From Candidatus Poribacteria bacterium (GTDB lineage: Bacteria > Poribacteria > WGA-4E > WGA-3G), in the NCBI GenBank assembly GCA_022394775.1, contig JAGFCB010000075.1, positions 1 through 48,409 of the forward strand: 48,409 nucleotides of DNA. The letters run 5' to 3'. This document shows positions 1 through 8,194 of this stretch, one piece after another (within the stretch, counting starts at the first letter, position 1; each line of letters opens with the position of its first letter). The notes beneath the pieces are model-generated. The model saw nothing but the letters and a program-made list of their open reading frames with translations. It searched no databases and was not told the DNA's origin. The translations under genes and the position numbers were made by a program.

Positions 1-132
1 CTTCGTGAAGCGGAGCAAATTGTACGTCAGTATGAACTTGACCAGGATGAAGATGGGTACAAGTTCTATGAGGAACAGGAAGCCGGCACATCTGACCAAG
101 ATGCAAGTTCTCATCCCGGGATGGGCAGCTAA
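1..132 (+). CDS. 3' end of an unidentified gene (C-terminal 43 residues)
   Basis: Reading frame 1 is open from the window edge to TAA at 130-132. It encodes an acidic, Gln/Glu-rich tail (begins LREAEQIVRQYEL, ends HPGMGS). The tail is probably helical and then disordered. The gene starts outside the window, so no family can be named. Confidence 0.6.
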   Translation, partial: LREAEQIVRQYELDQDEDGYKFYEEQEAGTSDQDASSHPGMGS

Positions 133-511
133 TCCTAATTTTTAGGGAAACCATTTCTCTATGTCTTCGGTTCCTTATGCTGTCTTAGGAGAAGAATGTT
201 CGTTGTGTGCTGTAGGGCGGGTCTTAGGTCTTCGCTATCGTTCGTTGAAGCACGAAGGTGAATGGCATGTGGGCTCGCCGCTACAAAAACAGCCTAACAT
301 CACATCGAGTTTGAAACTTCTCCGCGTAGGTAAGGGGAACATTATGTTTACGGAAATGTTTGGAAGCGAAGTTCCATCTGATTGTTGTAGCATAGGATGG
401 AGGCTTCGCTGTCTGTGTTTGTCGGCATTAATGGCGGCTGTTAATCATCGGTCTTCAGTATTTGGACATTAGAAGTGTTCTTTTCCACCGCATGTTTTGT
501 TGAGTCGTGCG
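133..511. other. Intergenic region, no convincing gene
   Basis: About 380 nt between the tail of the first gene and the convergent RNase Z-like gene. A 103-codon open frame (161-472, plus) exists, but its product is Cys/Ser/Leu-rich with no recognisable domain or start signal. I treat it as non-coding or as remnant DNA. Confidence 0.5.
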
Positions 512-1333
512 TTAGATGAACAGTTGAATGCGGGAATGTTCTTCGGGTGGTAAGTAATTGTAAACTTTTTGTCGGATGAGTTCAGGTGTGTAACGACGGG
601 AAAAATGCGTCAAAACAATATGCTCGCTCTCAATGTCGGCTAACATTGTGGGCAACATCTCAAGGTGCAGGTGCATCGTCTTTTTAGCACGTATCCGGTG
701 TTCCGGTAGAATAAAGGTGCATTCACAAATCAGCACTTTGCACTGTTTCAGCAACGGATGCGCATCAATCGGGATGCTTCGTGTGTCTCCAAGATAGGCG
801 ACTAACGGCAATTGCACCTCTGTCGTTATTTCGACTCCCGATTTTTTCAGATCCGCGATTTCACGTCCCGACAGATGCTGAAACTCCGGTTTCAGTTTCT
901 TCCGAACCTCACAGATTAAATAAGAGACCGCAGGAACGCTATGATTGCTCGGCAAAATGTGTGCGACTAAATTCTGCCGGAATGGTATCACATCGCCTAC
1001 CCGAACCGGTGTGATTTGGTATGCCCAACTCCTTCCTGTGTCTAAGGCTGAGATTCTATCAAGAATATGCATCAATTGCTTAGAACCTTTCCACGGAACA
1101 TAGATATTTCCGGGCGGTATGCCAGAAAGCCAACGTTGGCTGATATAGATAGGCAGCCCGAAATAATGATCCAGATGAAAGTGCGAAATGAAGACATTGC
1201 CGATCCCGATAAAATTCATCGGGCATCTGCCTAAGTCAAAGACGAGATCAAGTTCTTTCACCCGGATATAAGTGGCGACAGCAGAGCTGGATTTTCCTTC
1301 AAGTGTTAAATTATCACAGTGCAATAGTGCCAT
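512..1333 (-). CDS. Metallo-beta-lactamase-fold hydrolase, RNase Z-like
   Basis: A 273-aa metallo-beta-lactamase-fold protein. The zinc-binding motif HFHLDH is at residues 51-56, followed by a GDT motif near residue 182 and an LTHFSRRY motif near 240. These positions and the HFS.RY ending match the RNase Z/ElaC branch, which removes 3' trailers from tRNA precursors. The length is close to short-form RNase Z (about 280-320 aa). No obvious flexible-arm insertion is seen, so activity on tRNA is inferred from the family. No clear Shine-Dalgarno precedes the ATG. The gene is divergent from the phosphorylase gene across fewer than 100 nt, so they may share a control region. It could also be another phosphodiesterase of this fold. 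Confidence 0.8.
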   Translation of the reverse strand: MALLHCDNLTLEGKSSSAVATYIRVKELDLVFDLGRCPMNFIGIGNVFISHFHLDHYFGLPIYISQRWLSGIPPGNIYVPWKGSKQLMHILDRISALDTGRSWAYQITPVRVGDVIPFRQNLVAHILPSNHSVPAVSYLICEVRKKLKPEFQHLSGREIADLKKSGVEITTEVQLPLVAYLGDTRSIPIDAHPLLKQCKVLICECTFILPEHRIRAKKTMHLHLEMLPTMLADIESEHIVLTHFSRRYTPELIRQKVYNYLPPEEHSRIQLFI

Positions 1334-1425
1334 ATTGAATAGTTGTTAGTTTGCCTCGCAGTGAGAGTTATGAGTTGTCAGAAGAATACACATCAGTCTA
1401 TTTACGCCTTATGAAAGGACAAAAA

Positions 1426-2283
1426 ATGCGCATCGGAATTATTGGTGGCAGCGGTTTTTATCAGATGGAAGGCTTAACGGATATCGAAGAAATCGAGATT
1501 GAAACCCCGTTCGGCAAACCGAGCGATGCTCTGATCCTTGGTAACCTTGATGGGAAGTCCGTTGTTTTCCTACCACGACATGGTGTTGGACACCGATTGC
1601 TTCCGTCTGATATTAATGTCCGTGCCAATATCTATGCTCTAAAATCTTTAGATGTTGAATGGCTTATCTCTGTCAGCGCAGTTGGAAGCCTACGACAAGA
1701 TATTGAACCCCGCCACTTTGTTGTGCCGGACCAACTCTACGACCACACAAAGGATCGGATGTCTACCTTTTTCGGAGACGGCATCACCGCTCATGTGAGT
1801 CTTGCCCATCCTTTTTGCTCACAACTCAGCACGTTTTTATCGACGGCAGCTGCAGAAGTCGGGAGCAATGTCCACAACGGCGGTACCTACATCTGTATGG
1901 AAGGCCCCGCATTTTCAACGCAGGCGGAGTCTGAACTCTACCGTCACTTCGGATTTGACATCATCGGGATGACCGCTGCGCCCGAAGCCAAACTCGCTCG
2001 CGAGGCTGAAATCTGTTATGCTGTCCTTGCCTGTTCAACCGATTATGATTGTTGGCACCCTGAGCACGATAACGTGACGACCGAGATGATCCTTGATAAT
2101 GTCCGTTTCAACGTTGAAACTTCCAAAAAAGCTGTCAGGGCGGCTGTCGCTAAAATCCCAGAAGGACAACGGACGTGCGCCTGTTCAACCGCCCTTCAAT
2201 ATGCCATCGCGACGCATCCAGACAAGATTTCAGTAGCGAAACGGCACGAGTTAAAATTACTGTTGGACAAGTACTTGACGTAA
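1426..2283 (+). CDS. mtnP: S-methyl-5'-thioadenosine phosphorylase / purine nucleoside phosphorylase
   Basis: A 285-aa phosphorylase of the PNP/MTAP family, which cleaves methylthioadenosine (or a purine nucleoside) with phosphate to give the base and a pentose 1-phosphate, in methionine salvage. The N-terminal GIIGGSGFY holds the phosphate loop (residues 4-12). PRHGVGH (50-56), SAVGSLR (84-90), the CMEGPAFSTQAE substrate loop (about 160-171) and GMTAAPEAKLAREAE (about 185) are all family hallmarks. I chose ATG 1426 because an AAAGGA ribosome site lies 6 nt upstream and the family begins at this residue; the frame is open back to 1351. The stop overlaps the convergent aminotransferase gene by 27 nt. 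MTA versus other purine specificity cannot be settled by eye. Confidence 0.9.
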   Translation: MRIGIIGGSGFYQMEGLTDIEEIEIETPFGKPSDALILGNLDGKSVVFLPRHGVGHRLLPSDINVRANIYALKSLDVEWLISVSAVGSLRQDIEPRHFVVPDQLYDHTKDRMSTFFGDGITAHVSLAHPFCSQLSTFLSTAAAEVGSNVHNGGTYICMEGPAFSTQAESELYRHFGFDIIGMTAAPEAKLAREAEICYAVLACSTDYDCWHPEHDNVTTEMILDNVRFNVETSKKAVRAAVAKIPEGQRTCACSTALQYAIATHPDKISVAKRHELKLLLDKYLT

Positions 2284-3603
2284 CGCTTCAAAGATCTTAT
2301 CTGCCTCCGCTTCCGTTAGAATTAGAGGCGGTGCTATATAAATGATGTTTTCTGGTTCGTCAACGGCGTGACCGATCTTTCCAACAATGATTCCTTCTTC
2401 TCGCAATTGCCCGATAATTCGGTTGGTTGCTGCCGTTTCCAGATGACTGCCATCTGCTTGAACGAATTCCACAGCGATCATCAACCCTTTTCCGCGGACA
2501 TCGCCGACAATAGGGAAGTCCCGCAGCGTCTCTAATTTCGAGCGCAGGTACGCGCCTACCTTTTCCGAATTTTCCCAGAGCCGTTCCTCTTGCAGAATCT
2601 TAAGGTTAGCGACACCTGCGGCGCATGCTACTGGGTGTCCACCATAAGTACAAACTTGGGCAAATTCTTTATTTTCTTCGGCTTCCCCGAGGAATGTGTT
2701 GAAGACAGCAGTTGAAGCGACACAAGCACCGAGTGGCAGATATCCGCTGGTCAACCCCTTCGCTAACGTGATAATATCGGGCTGAACATCCCAATGTTCA
2801 CATGCAAACATCTTTCCTGTCCGTCCGAAGCCTGTGATCACTTCATCAAGGATAAGTAGCAATCCGTAATCGTCACAGATTTGTCGGAGTTTTGGGAAAT
2901 ACTCGTCTGGTGGGACAATCACGCCGCCGCCACCGATGATGGGTTCCGCGATGACACCAATCACAGTTTCGGGGCCTTCCCACTGAATTATCCGTTCAAT
3001 TTCATCGGCACAAGCGATGCTGCACGAGGAAGGGTCTAAACCCAATGGGCATCGATAGCAGTAAGGCGGATGTGCGTGTGGAAACCCTGGAACAAGCGGT
3101 TCAAATGCTTTACGCCTTCGTGCTTGTCCTGTTGCTGACATAGCACCATACGTAAATCCGTGATACCCACGATAGCGACTGATAATCTTATAGCGATTCT
3201 CACCCGGATAGGTTTGTCTGCCGTACTGCCGCGCGATTTTGATGGCGGTTTCGTTCGCTTCTGAACCGCTGTTGCAAAAATAGACATGGTTCAGATCACC
3301 CGGTAGGCAAGCGGCGAGCCGCTCCGCTAACATCGTTGCGGGGACATTAATTTGTGAATGTGGGTAGTAAGGCAACTTTTGTATCTGTTCATAGACGGCG
3401 TCTGCGATTTCTTGCCTGCCATAACCGACATTGACGTTCCAGAGGGCGGAGTAAGCGTCTAAGTACTCGCGTCCTTCTGCGTCCACAACCGTTGTTCCGT
3501 GCGCCGATTCATAAACGGTTAAGGGTGTCTCCTCAAGGCGTTGATGTTGAAACAATGGATGCCACACGTGGGCTTTATCGACTTGTCTATAATCTCTTGC
3601 CAT
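2257..3603 (-). CDS. Class III PLP-dependent aminotransferase
   Basis: A 448-aa fold-type I aminotransferase. The N-terminal HVWHPLFQHQ resembles the substrate-binding HPF/HPL segment of omega-aminotransferases and BioA-like enzymes. SGSEANETAIKIARQY is the cofactor-phosphate segment, DEVITGFGRTGK (about residue 250) holds the Asp that contacts the pyridine nitrogen, and LAKGLTSGYLP (about 279) holds the Schiff-base Lys. A Cys-containing segment (PPYCYRCPLG) after the first third is typical of taurine- or beta-alanine-type aminotransferases. The amino donor is unknown. The start has AGGA about 8 nt upstream. The 3' end overlaps the convergent phosphorylase gene by 27 nt. Confidence 0.88.
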   Translation of the reverse strand: MARDYRQVDKAHVWHPLFQHQRLEETPLTVYESAHGTTVVDAEGREYLDAYSALWNVNVGYGRQEIADAVYEQIQKLPYYPHSQINVPATMLAERLAACLPGDLNHVYFCNSGSEANETAIKIARQYGRQTYPGENRYKIISRYRGYHGFTYGAMSATGQARRRKAFEPLVPGFPHAHPPYCYRCPLGLDPSSCSIACADEIERIIQWEGPETVIGVIAEPIIGGGGVIVPPDEYFPKLRQICDDYGLLLILDEVITGFGRTGKMFACEHWDVQPDIITLAKGLTSGYLPLGACVASTAVFNTFLGEAEENKEFAQVCTYGGHPVACAAGVANLKILQEERLWENSEKVGAYLRSKLETLRDFPIVGDVRGKGLMIAVEFVQADGSHLETAATNRIIGQLREEGIIVGKIGHAVDEPENIIYIAPPLILTEAEADKIFEALRQVLVQQ

Positions 3604-3620
3604 ATTTTTTTCCTGTAATA

Positions 3621-3652
3621 GTTATAAGTTATAAGTTATAAGTTATAAGTTA
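3621..3652. repeat. Tandem 7-mer microsatellite (GTTATAA)n
   Basis: Just upstream of the aminotransferase start, the 7-mer GTTATAA is repeated four times with a partial fifth copy. It lies in the 5' leader region of the minus-strand gene, so copy-number slippage could alter promoter spacing. That effect is inference. Confidence 0.85.
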
Positions 3653-3810
3653 AGAGACAAACTGTGGTAGGGACAATAAAAGCACCTGCCACAAGATGTT
3701 AATTCTCACTGCAAGGTAAACTGACAACTGATAACTGTTCTCACCGCAAGGCATCTAACCCTGACAACTGACGACTGTTTGCTCGCTGTTTCGTGCTTCC
3801 AGGCTGCCCT

Positions 3811-5520
3811 TTACATAGATGTCGGGGCAGAAATGTTTAAAAGTGTCAGTCCGTTTTTCAACACGCTTTGCACACACTTTACCAAAATCAGCCGTGCGTT
3901 CGTCTTTTCCATGTCTGCCGGATCTAAGACTCGGTGTTGGTTGTAGTACGGATGAAAAATCCCCGATAGTTCGTGTAGATAATGCGGGATACGGTGTGCC
4001 TCGCGTGCCTCCGCACTCAGTAATACGATTGATGGAAATTCGGCTAATTTGCGGATCAGTTCATGTTCCATCGGTTCTGCCAACTGTTTTAGAGAGACTT
4101 CTTCAATAGGCTTCGGTGTGATGCCTTGTTCAGTGCCCTGCTGGAAGATGCTACAGCACCGCGCGTGCGCGTATTGAATGTAGAAGACAGGGTTTTCGCT
4201 GGCGTGTGTGATTGCCAATTCCATATTGAAATCGAGGTGGCTGCTGTTCGCGCGCATGAGGAAGAAATAGCGGGCGACATCCACAGCGAATTGCTCACCG
4301 ACGGTCTCTGCGAGTTCATCAATGAGGGTATCAAGCGTATAAAACTGTCCGCGCCGTTTTGACATATCTAACCGGTTGCCTTCTGCATCCACGAGGTTCA
4401 CCTGTTGAATGATAGAGACTTCTAACCACTCATCGGGTAAACCGAGGGCTTTCACAAAGTTTTTGAGTCGACTGATATGTCCCTGATGATCTGGTCCAAG
4501 CAAGTCAATGACTGTTGTGAATCCTCTGTCAAACTTATCACGATGGTAGGCAGCATCCGGCACAAAGTAGGTATATTCACCGTCCCCTCGGACGACGACG
4601 CAGTCCTTATCGTCCCCAAAATCCGTCATCCGAAACCATGTCGCGTTTTCGGCTTCATAGAGGTATTTTTTGTCTTGAAACAGTTGGATAATCTCCTCGG
4701 GCTTTCCGCTTTCACGGATCGCTTTTTCACTCGACCAGACATCAAAATCGACCTTGAAACGTTCTAACGATGCTTTTTGTTGTGCTAAGATGTGTGCGAT
4801 CCCTTTGTCTCGGAAAAGTGCCACCCGTTCGTCAGTATTAAGTCGAAGATGCGTGTCCCCGTCTGTTTCGATGAGCGTTTGTGCGAATTCTTGTAGGTAT
4901 TCGCCTTGATACCCGCCTTCTGGGATTTCCAATCCCTCTTCACCGAGTGCCTGTCGGTAGCGAACATCAATTGATTCACCGAGTCGTTGGACCTGGCCAC
5001 CGGCATCATTGACATAGAATTCACGGATCGCTTTGTAGCCGATAGCATTTAGGAGGTTAACGAGTGTATCCCCGACTGCAGCGGCACGTCCGCTAACGAT
5101 ATTAAGGGGTCCCGTTGGGTTGGCACTGACAAACTCTATTTGGACCGGTTTTCCGGCACCTTTATCGCAGGAGCCATAAGCCGACTGCATCTCTGTAATG
5201 GTTTGGAGTGTATCGTAGAGATAGTTGTCGGAGAGGTGGATATTGATGAAACCTGCGCCAGCGATGTCAATCTCTCGAATAACGGGATGTGCATCGGGAT
5301 CTATGTGTGAGACAATGATCTCGGCTATGTTGCGTGGTGCCATCCGTGCCTGTTTTGCGAGTCCTAAAGCAATAGGCGTAGCGATATCGCCGTGTTCAGG
5401 GGTTTTCGTCGGCGAAAACGGGATAGTGGGTATTTCGGATATAGCGAGTTCGCCAACCGCAATGGCAGCGTGGATCGCATTTTCTATAATATTGTAGACT
5501 TCTGTTTTTATTGTATCCAT
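3811..5520 (-). CDS. argS: Arginyl-tRNA synthetase
   Basis: A class I aminoacyl-tRNA synthetase of 569 aa that charges tRNA-Arg. It has an N-terminal Arg-tRNA synthetase domain (residues 1-95) and the catalytic signature ANPTGPLNIVSGRAA (about 130), where the usual HVGH is replaced by NIVSGR. A KMSKS-equivalent MSKRRG lies near 388, and a C-terminal DALR anticodon-binding domain ends in LLNISAPTSM, which matches the usual ArgRS terminus. ATG 5520 was preferred over an in-frame GTG two codons upstream (5526). A perfect sigma-70-type promoter lies 60-90 nt upstream. This is a single-copy housekeeping gene with high certainty. Confidence 0.97.
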   Translation of the reverse strand: MDTIKTEVYNIIENAIHAAIAVGELAISEIPTIPFSPTKTPEHGDIATPIALGLAKQARMAPRNIAEIIVSHIDPDAHPVIREIDIAGAGFINIHLSDNYLYDTLQTITEMQSAYGSCDKGAGKPVQIEFVSANPTGPLNIVSGRAAAVGDTLVNLLNAIGYKAIREFYVNDAGGQVQRLGESIDVRYRQALGEEGLEIPEGGYQGEYLQEFAQTLIETDGDTHLRLNTDERVALFRDKGIAHILAQQKASLERFKVDFDVWSSEKAIRESGKPEEIIQLFQDKKYLYEAENATWFRMTDFGDDKDCVVVRGDGEYTYFVPDAAYHRDKFDRGFTTVIDLLGPDHQGHISRLKNFVKALGLPDEWLEVSIIQQVNLVDAEGNRLDMSKRRGQFYTLDTLIDELAETVGEQFAVDVARYFFLMRANSSHLDFNMELAITHASENPVFYIQYAHARCCSIFQQGTEQGITPKPIEEVSLKQLAEPMEHELIRKLAEFPSIVLLSAEAREAHRIPHYLHELSGIFHPYYNQHRVLDPADMEKTNARLILVKCVQSVLKNGLTLLNISAPTSM

Positions 5521-5581
5521 ATTCACAAATTATATGTATATCAGCCGGTTTTTTATACAGTTTACGTTTTTAACAAGCAAA

Positions 5582-5610
5582 ATTATATCACAATAGTAGA
5601 TGTATGTCAA
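5582..5610 (-). promoter_or_regulatory. Consensus promoter for argS
   Basis: On the minus strand TTGACA (5610-5605) is followed after exactly 17 nt by TATAAT (5587-5582). Both hexamers are perfect consensus, and transcription would start about 50 nt upstream of the argS ATG. Confidence 0.8.
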
Positions 5611-5663
5611 ATATTGATTTGCTGTTAAGCAAGACGATTTAGTTTTCAGGAATTATTGGGTTT

Positions 5664-5684
5664 CGGATCTTTTTTAAAGATCCG
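5664..5684. repeat. Hairpin, 9-bp perfect stem
   Basis: CGGATCTTT and AAAGATCCG are separated by TTT. The hairpin sits between the argS promoter and the first copy of repeat family A. It has no U-tract on either side, so a terminator role is doubtful. Confidence 0.6.
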
Positions 5685-5694
5685 GTTCGGTTAG

Positions 5695-5768
5695 GAATGC
5701 ACGTCGCATGAATCAACGGTATGAATGCCTTATGGGCATTCACCGGGGTGTGTACACCGCAAAACCGC
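5695..5768. repeat. Dispersed intergenic repeat family A, copy 1
   Basis: It shares the 16-mer GAATCAACGGTATGAA (5710-5725) with copies at 7562-7577 and 48327-48342. The 16-mer is followed by a GAATGCC..GGCATTC hairpin and a CCGGGG/ACCGC tail. Copies 1 and 2 also share an upstream GAATGCACGTCGCAT segment. Confidence 0.8.
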
Positions 5769-5955
5769 ACCTACCGGTCCTGGGGTCCGAAAATTTGGGA
5801 AGAAAATGGAAAACTAAATAGCCCCGAGATTTTCAGCAGGGTCATTTATGGTAAAGCTTAGAATTAATTGGACACTCCGCACCGGTGAGGTTAGAAACCT
5901 CGCCTACCAGGGCGGGGCGAATGTCTATTTGTTTTTCTGGTTTACCATAATTACA

Positions 5956-5980
5956 GGACTTACGCATTTTCCATGATAAC
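5956..5980. repeat. Dispersed repeat family B, short form
   Basis: A 25-nt segment beginning GGACTTACGCATTTTCC recurs at 24158-24182. The same AGGACTTACGCA-type head begins the longer copies at 12531 and 39041. Confidence 0.7.
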
Positions 5981-6062
5981 GGACATCGGACGCAGTGTAG
6001 TCGGTATTTTAAACCCTGAGGAAATAGGCAAGCAACAACCCCGCCTGGCACAAACTGGGAAG

Positions 6063-6104
6063 TTTATGCTACAAGTGTGTCTGTTTATTTTTACGATTCA
6101 CTAT
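6063..6104. repeat. Dispersed repeat family C, copy 1
   Basis: A 42-nt segment with the head TTATGCTACA and the tail CGATTCACTAT. It is closely matched at 22741-22782 and 32815-32856. It lies between the end of the 308-aa gene and argS. Confidence 0.75.
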
Positions 6105-6134
6105 CGTCTATGCTACAGGTCCGCTGGGTGTCAA

Positions 6135-7061
6135 CTATGCTTCAGCGTTTTCCTCAGTCTCACCTGTAATCGCGTTCTGTTGCGGTTGTGGCTGCATTGC
6201 GAGTGCGAATTTCTCCATAACTTCAACAAGTGTGTTGGTATCACCACTGGACGCGATTTGCTGGAATGTGTCTAACGCGACCGTAAACCGCTCCAGTATA
6301 CCTACCAGCTGCGGCGTATACACATTCTCGGATGCCTGTTGATCCACTGGAGATAACTTCTCTAAACTCTCCAATGTTTTGGTTAACGTCTGTGTTAGAG
6401 ATTGCAAGTCATTTATAGAATGCTCTTTGTTCTCCAAGGTGTGGTTAACGCGTGCTGCGTGCTTGGTTAATAGTGCGATGCGTTCTGCTGGCGTTGAGAA
6501 AGGCGTGTTATTTATCTCTTGGATATACAGTTGACGTTCTTCCTGCCAGATGGAGCCGTATTTCTTTTCGGGCCAGCGTGCTGTCCCCGGTTTCAAATAT
6601 GCGAGTCGTGAGATCAGCAGCTCCTTAAGTTTCTTCTCGCCGATTGCATCGCGCTGTGCTAATCGCTTCATTACGCTGCTTTCAGTTATCAAGAGTGCGA
6701 CTGCCTCGGCGGTAGAGATCCCTCGTGCGTGATAGCGGACAATCGCCTCGCGGTGTTCGTCAGAGATAAAACGGGCAATGACTTTGGTTAGTTCTCTACG
6801 GATCTCTATTTTTATGTCTTTGATTGTCTCTATCTCGATGCCGTCTAAATTCGTGTCAGCAGTTCCGATCCATTGTTCAGCGATAAAATCTTGGATGCTT
6901 CTGATAACCATCTCAACAAGTTCATCTCCCTCTAAAGTGGTGAACAGTTCATTTCGATTGGCACGGGACTTAGCATAGCGTTCTGAGATTTGGTAGTCTA
7001 TATCATCATCGTAGAGAAGTCCGGTTTGTAGTAAGGTTTTTTCGTTTTCTGTATTGCTCAT
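6135..7061 (-). CDS. Hypothetical protein, acidic helical, 308 aa
   Basis: Not recognised. The 308-aa product has no signal peptide or membrane segment. The first 120 residues are charged and helical. Residues about 105-130 (HREAIVRYHARGISTAEAVALL) have the spacing of a helix-turn-helix-like element. A Trp/Tyr/Glu-rich block follows (WPEKKYGSIWQEERQLYI, about 165-182), then a Ser/Thr/Leu helical tail (about 210-285) of coiled-coil type. ATG 7061 was chosen because GGAG lies 6 nt upstream. A promoter sits far upstream (7447-7475), implying a leader of almost 400 nt that carries repeated TGTGAAATT motifs. It may be a DNA-associated or phage-like regulatory protein, but nothing proves it. Confidence 0.7.
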   Translation of the reverse strand: MSNTENEKTLLQTGLLYDDDIDYQISERYAKSRANRNELFTTLEGDELVEMVIRSIQDFIAEQWIGTADTNLDGIEIETIKDIKIEIRRELTKVIARFISDEHREAIVRYHARGISTAEAVALLITESSVMKRLAQRDAIGEKKLKELLISRLAYLKPGTARWPEKKYGSIWQEERQLYIQEINNTPFSTPAERIALLTKHAARVNHTLENKEHSINDLQSLTQTLTKTLESLEKLSPVDQQASENVYTPQLVGILERFTVALDTFQQIASSGDTNTLVEVMEKFALAMQPQPQQNAITGETEENAEA

Positions 7062-7088
7062 TATTGTCTCCATTTCTATGAGAATTAT

Positions 7089-7313
7089 GAAATTTCACAG
7101 TATTTCACAGTAAGGATCCGAAATAGTATTTCGGGAACTGCTACGAAGCAAGGTGTGACGAGGGTTTTGAAGGTATTGTCAAGCTTCTTAGTTTTTTCGT
7201 ACCTGTGAAATTATGATTTTAGAGTTCGGGTCGTTGCGCCTGCAAACATAGTGACGGTGTGGGTTTACAAGCACTTCTATTTTTGGTATTTAAAATGCGT
7301 TACTGTGAAATTT
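7089..7313. promoter_or_regulatory. Leader region with four TGTGAAATT motifs and a palindrome
   Basis: The motif TACTGTGAAATT or its complement occurs at 7091-7102 and 7102-7112 (complement strand) and at 7202-7212 and 7300-7311 (plus strand), giving facing pairs 100-200 nt apart. A perfect palindrome CCGAAATAGTATTTCGG lies at 7118-7134. This is compatible with operator sites or with a leader-RNA structure for the 308-aa gene. The regulator is unknown. Confidence 0.45.
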
Positions 7314-7446
7314 TTGTTCATGGGTCTAAGGGTATTGGATCGTTGGTTTCCCGCCTGTTGTCACCTTGGCGGGATGTAGTCCCCCGACATCAGATGCTGG
7401 GTGAACGTTGTTATATACTCAACTAAAACTAACATTTATTTTATTA

Positions 7447-7475
7447 AGTATATCACAAATGAATAGTAAATTCAA
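7447..7475 (-). promoter_or_regulatory. Probable promoter for the 308-aa gene
   Basis: On the minus strand TTGAAT (7475-7470) and TATACT (7452-7447) are separated by 17 nt. The sequence around the -10 (TTTGTGATATACT) resembles the argS promoter (TTGTGATATAAT). The predicted start lies about 380 nt before the ATG. Confidence 0.6.
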
Positions 7476-7546
7476 ATTATTTTTTAGTGGGAAGGGGTGT
7501 TTGGAGAAAGATATTTATTTGTTATTTTTATATTAACAATTTGTCT

Positions 7547-7623
7547 GAATGCACGTCGCATGAATCAACGGTATGAAGGTTCTCCGTGTGGCATTCCCCG
7601 GGGCGAGTCCACCGCAAATCGCG
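7547..7623. repeat. Dispersed intergenic repeat family A, copy 2
   Basis: Shares the segment from GAATGCACGTCGCAT through GAATCAACGGTATGAA with copy 1 at 5695, and the GGCATTCCCCGGG tail with copy 3 at 48320. Confidence 0.8.
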
Positions 7624-7756
7624 GATTGCGCGGATTTTAGTGTTAGTTGTCAGAATCAGGGTTATCGGGATTTTAGGATTTGCAGGATCAGGATTGTGGC
7701 TACTCCTTAATTTCCGTTTGCTATAAAGTTTTTACCTAAACCTTTTTTGAAAAAAT

Positions 7757-7882
7757 ATGTCTTACTCCTCGTACCTTACCAACTGTAAACCACTGCTCAA
7801 ACTGAAGCATGAAGGCGAATTATCGGAAGGGGTACATGAGGCAATACTTGACGAGGTGGTTGAATCGTATGATAAGAGGTAA
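7757..7882 (+). CDS. Possible short ORF, 41 aa
   Basis: ATG 7757 to TAA 7880-7882 encodes a 41-aa acidic peptide (starts MSYSSYLTNC, ends VVESYDKR). Its stop is 2 nt before the next short ORF's ATG, as in a coupled pair. The LKHEGE string also appears in the doubtful frame near 253. It could be a small gene or a truncated remnant. No family is recognised. Confidence 0.3.
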   Translation: MSYSSYLTNCKPLLKLKHEGELSEGVHEAILDEVVESYDKR

Positions 7883-7884
7883 GT

Positions 7885-8058
7885 ATGTTGGAACATAGGA
7901 CTCCTTTAGTTGCTACGAGTATATCAGGCAATTCATTATCTCAAACACGGGTGCGAGCCATATTACCTATCCTTGTGCGGCAAGCTATGGCTCCCAAAAG
8001 ATTCACTATTAGGAATACACTCGGTATCACGGTGATCGAAAACATTCAGGTTCAGTGA
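7885..8058 (+). CDS. Possible short ORF, 57 aa
   Basis: ATG 7885 to TGA 8056-8058 gives a 57-aa peptide (starts MLEHRTPLVATS, ends VIENIQVQ). It is preceded by AGAGG 7-8 nt upstream, inside the end of the 41-aa ORF. It is basic in the middle (VRQAMAPKRFTIR). Its position directly before the nuclease-like gene at 8195 is suggestive of a small partner, but coding status is uncertain. Confidence 0.3.
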   Translation: MLEHRTPLVATSISGNSLSQTRVRAILPILVRQAMAPKRFTIRNTLGITVIENIQVQ

Positions 8059-8194
8059 GGATAACACTAACGAAACAACTTCCATAAGTTTTTGGCGGCA
8101 CACAGAAGTAGATGATAGAACTGGAAAAGTTATTAAGCAGAAGATTAAGAGTATTTCACTGATTATTTTCCGCTTTGATTGAGAGGGTAAGATT

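Noticed and set aside
161..472. 103-codon plus-strand open frame
   Set aside because: No ribosome site, no recognisable domain, odd Cys/Ser/Leu composition. It lies in an otherwise gene-free spacer.
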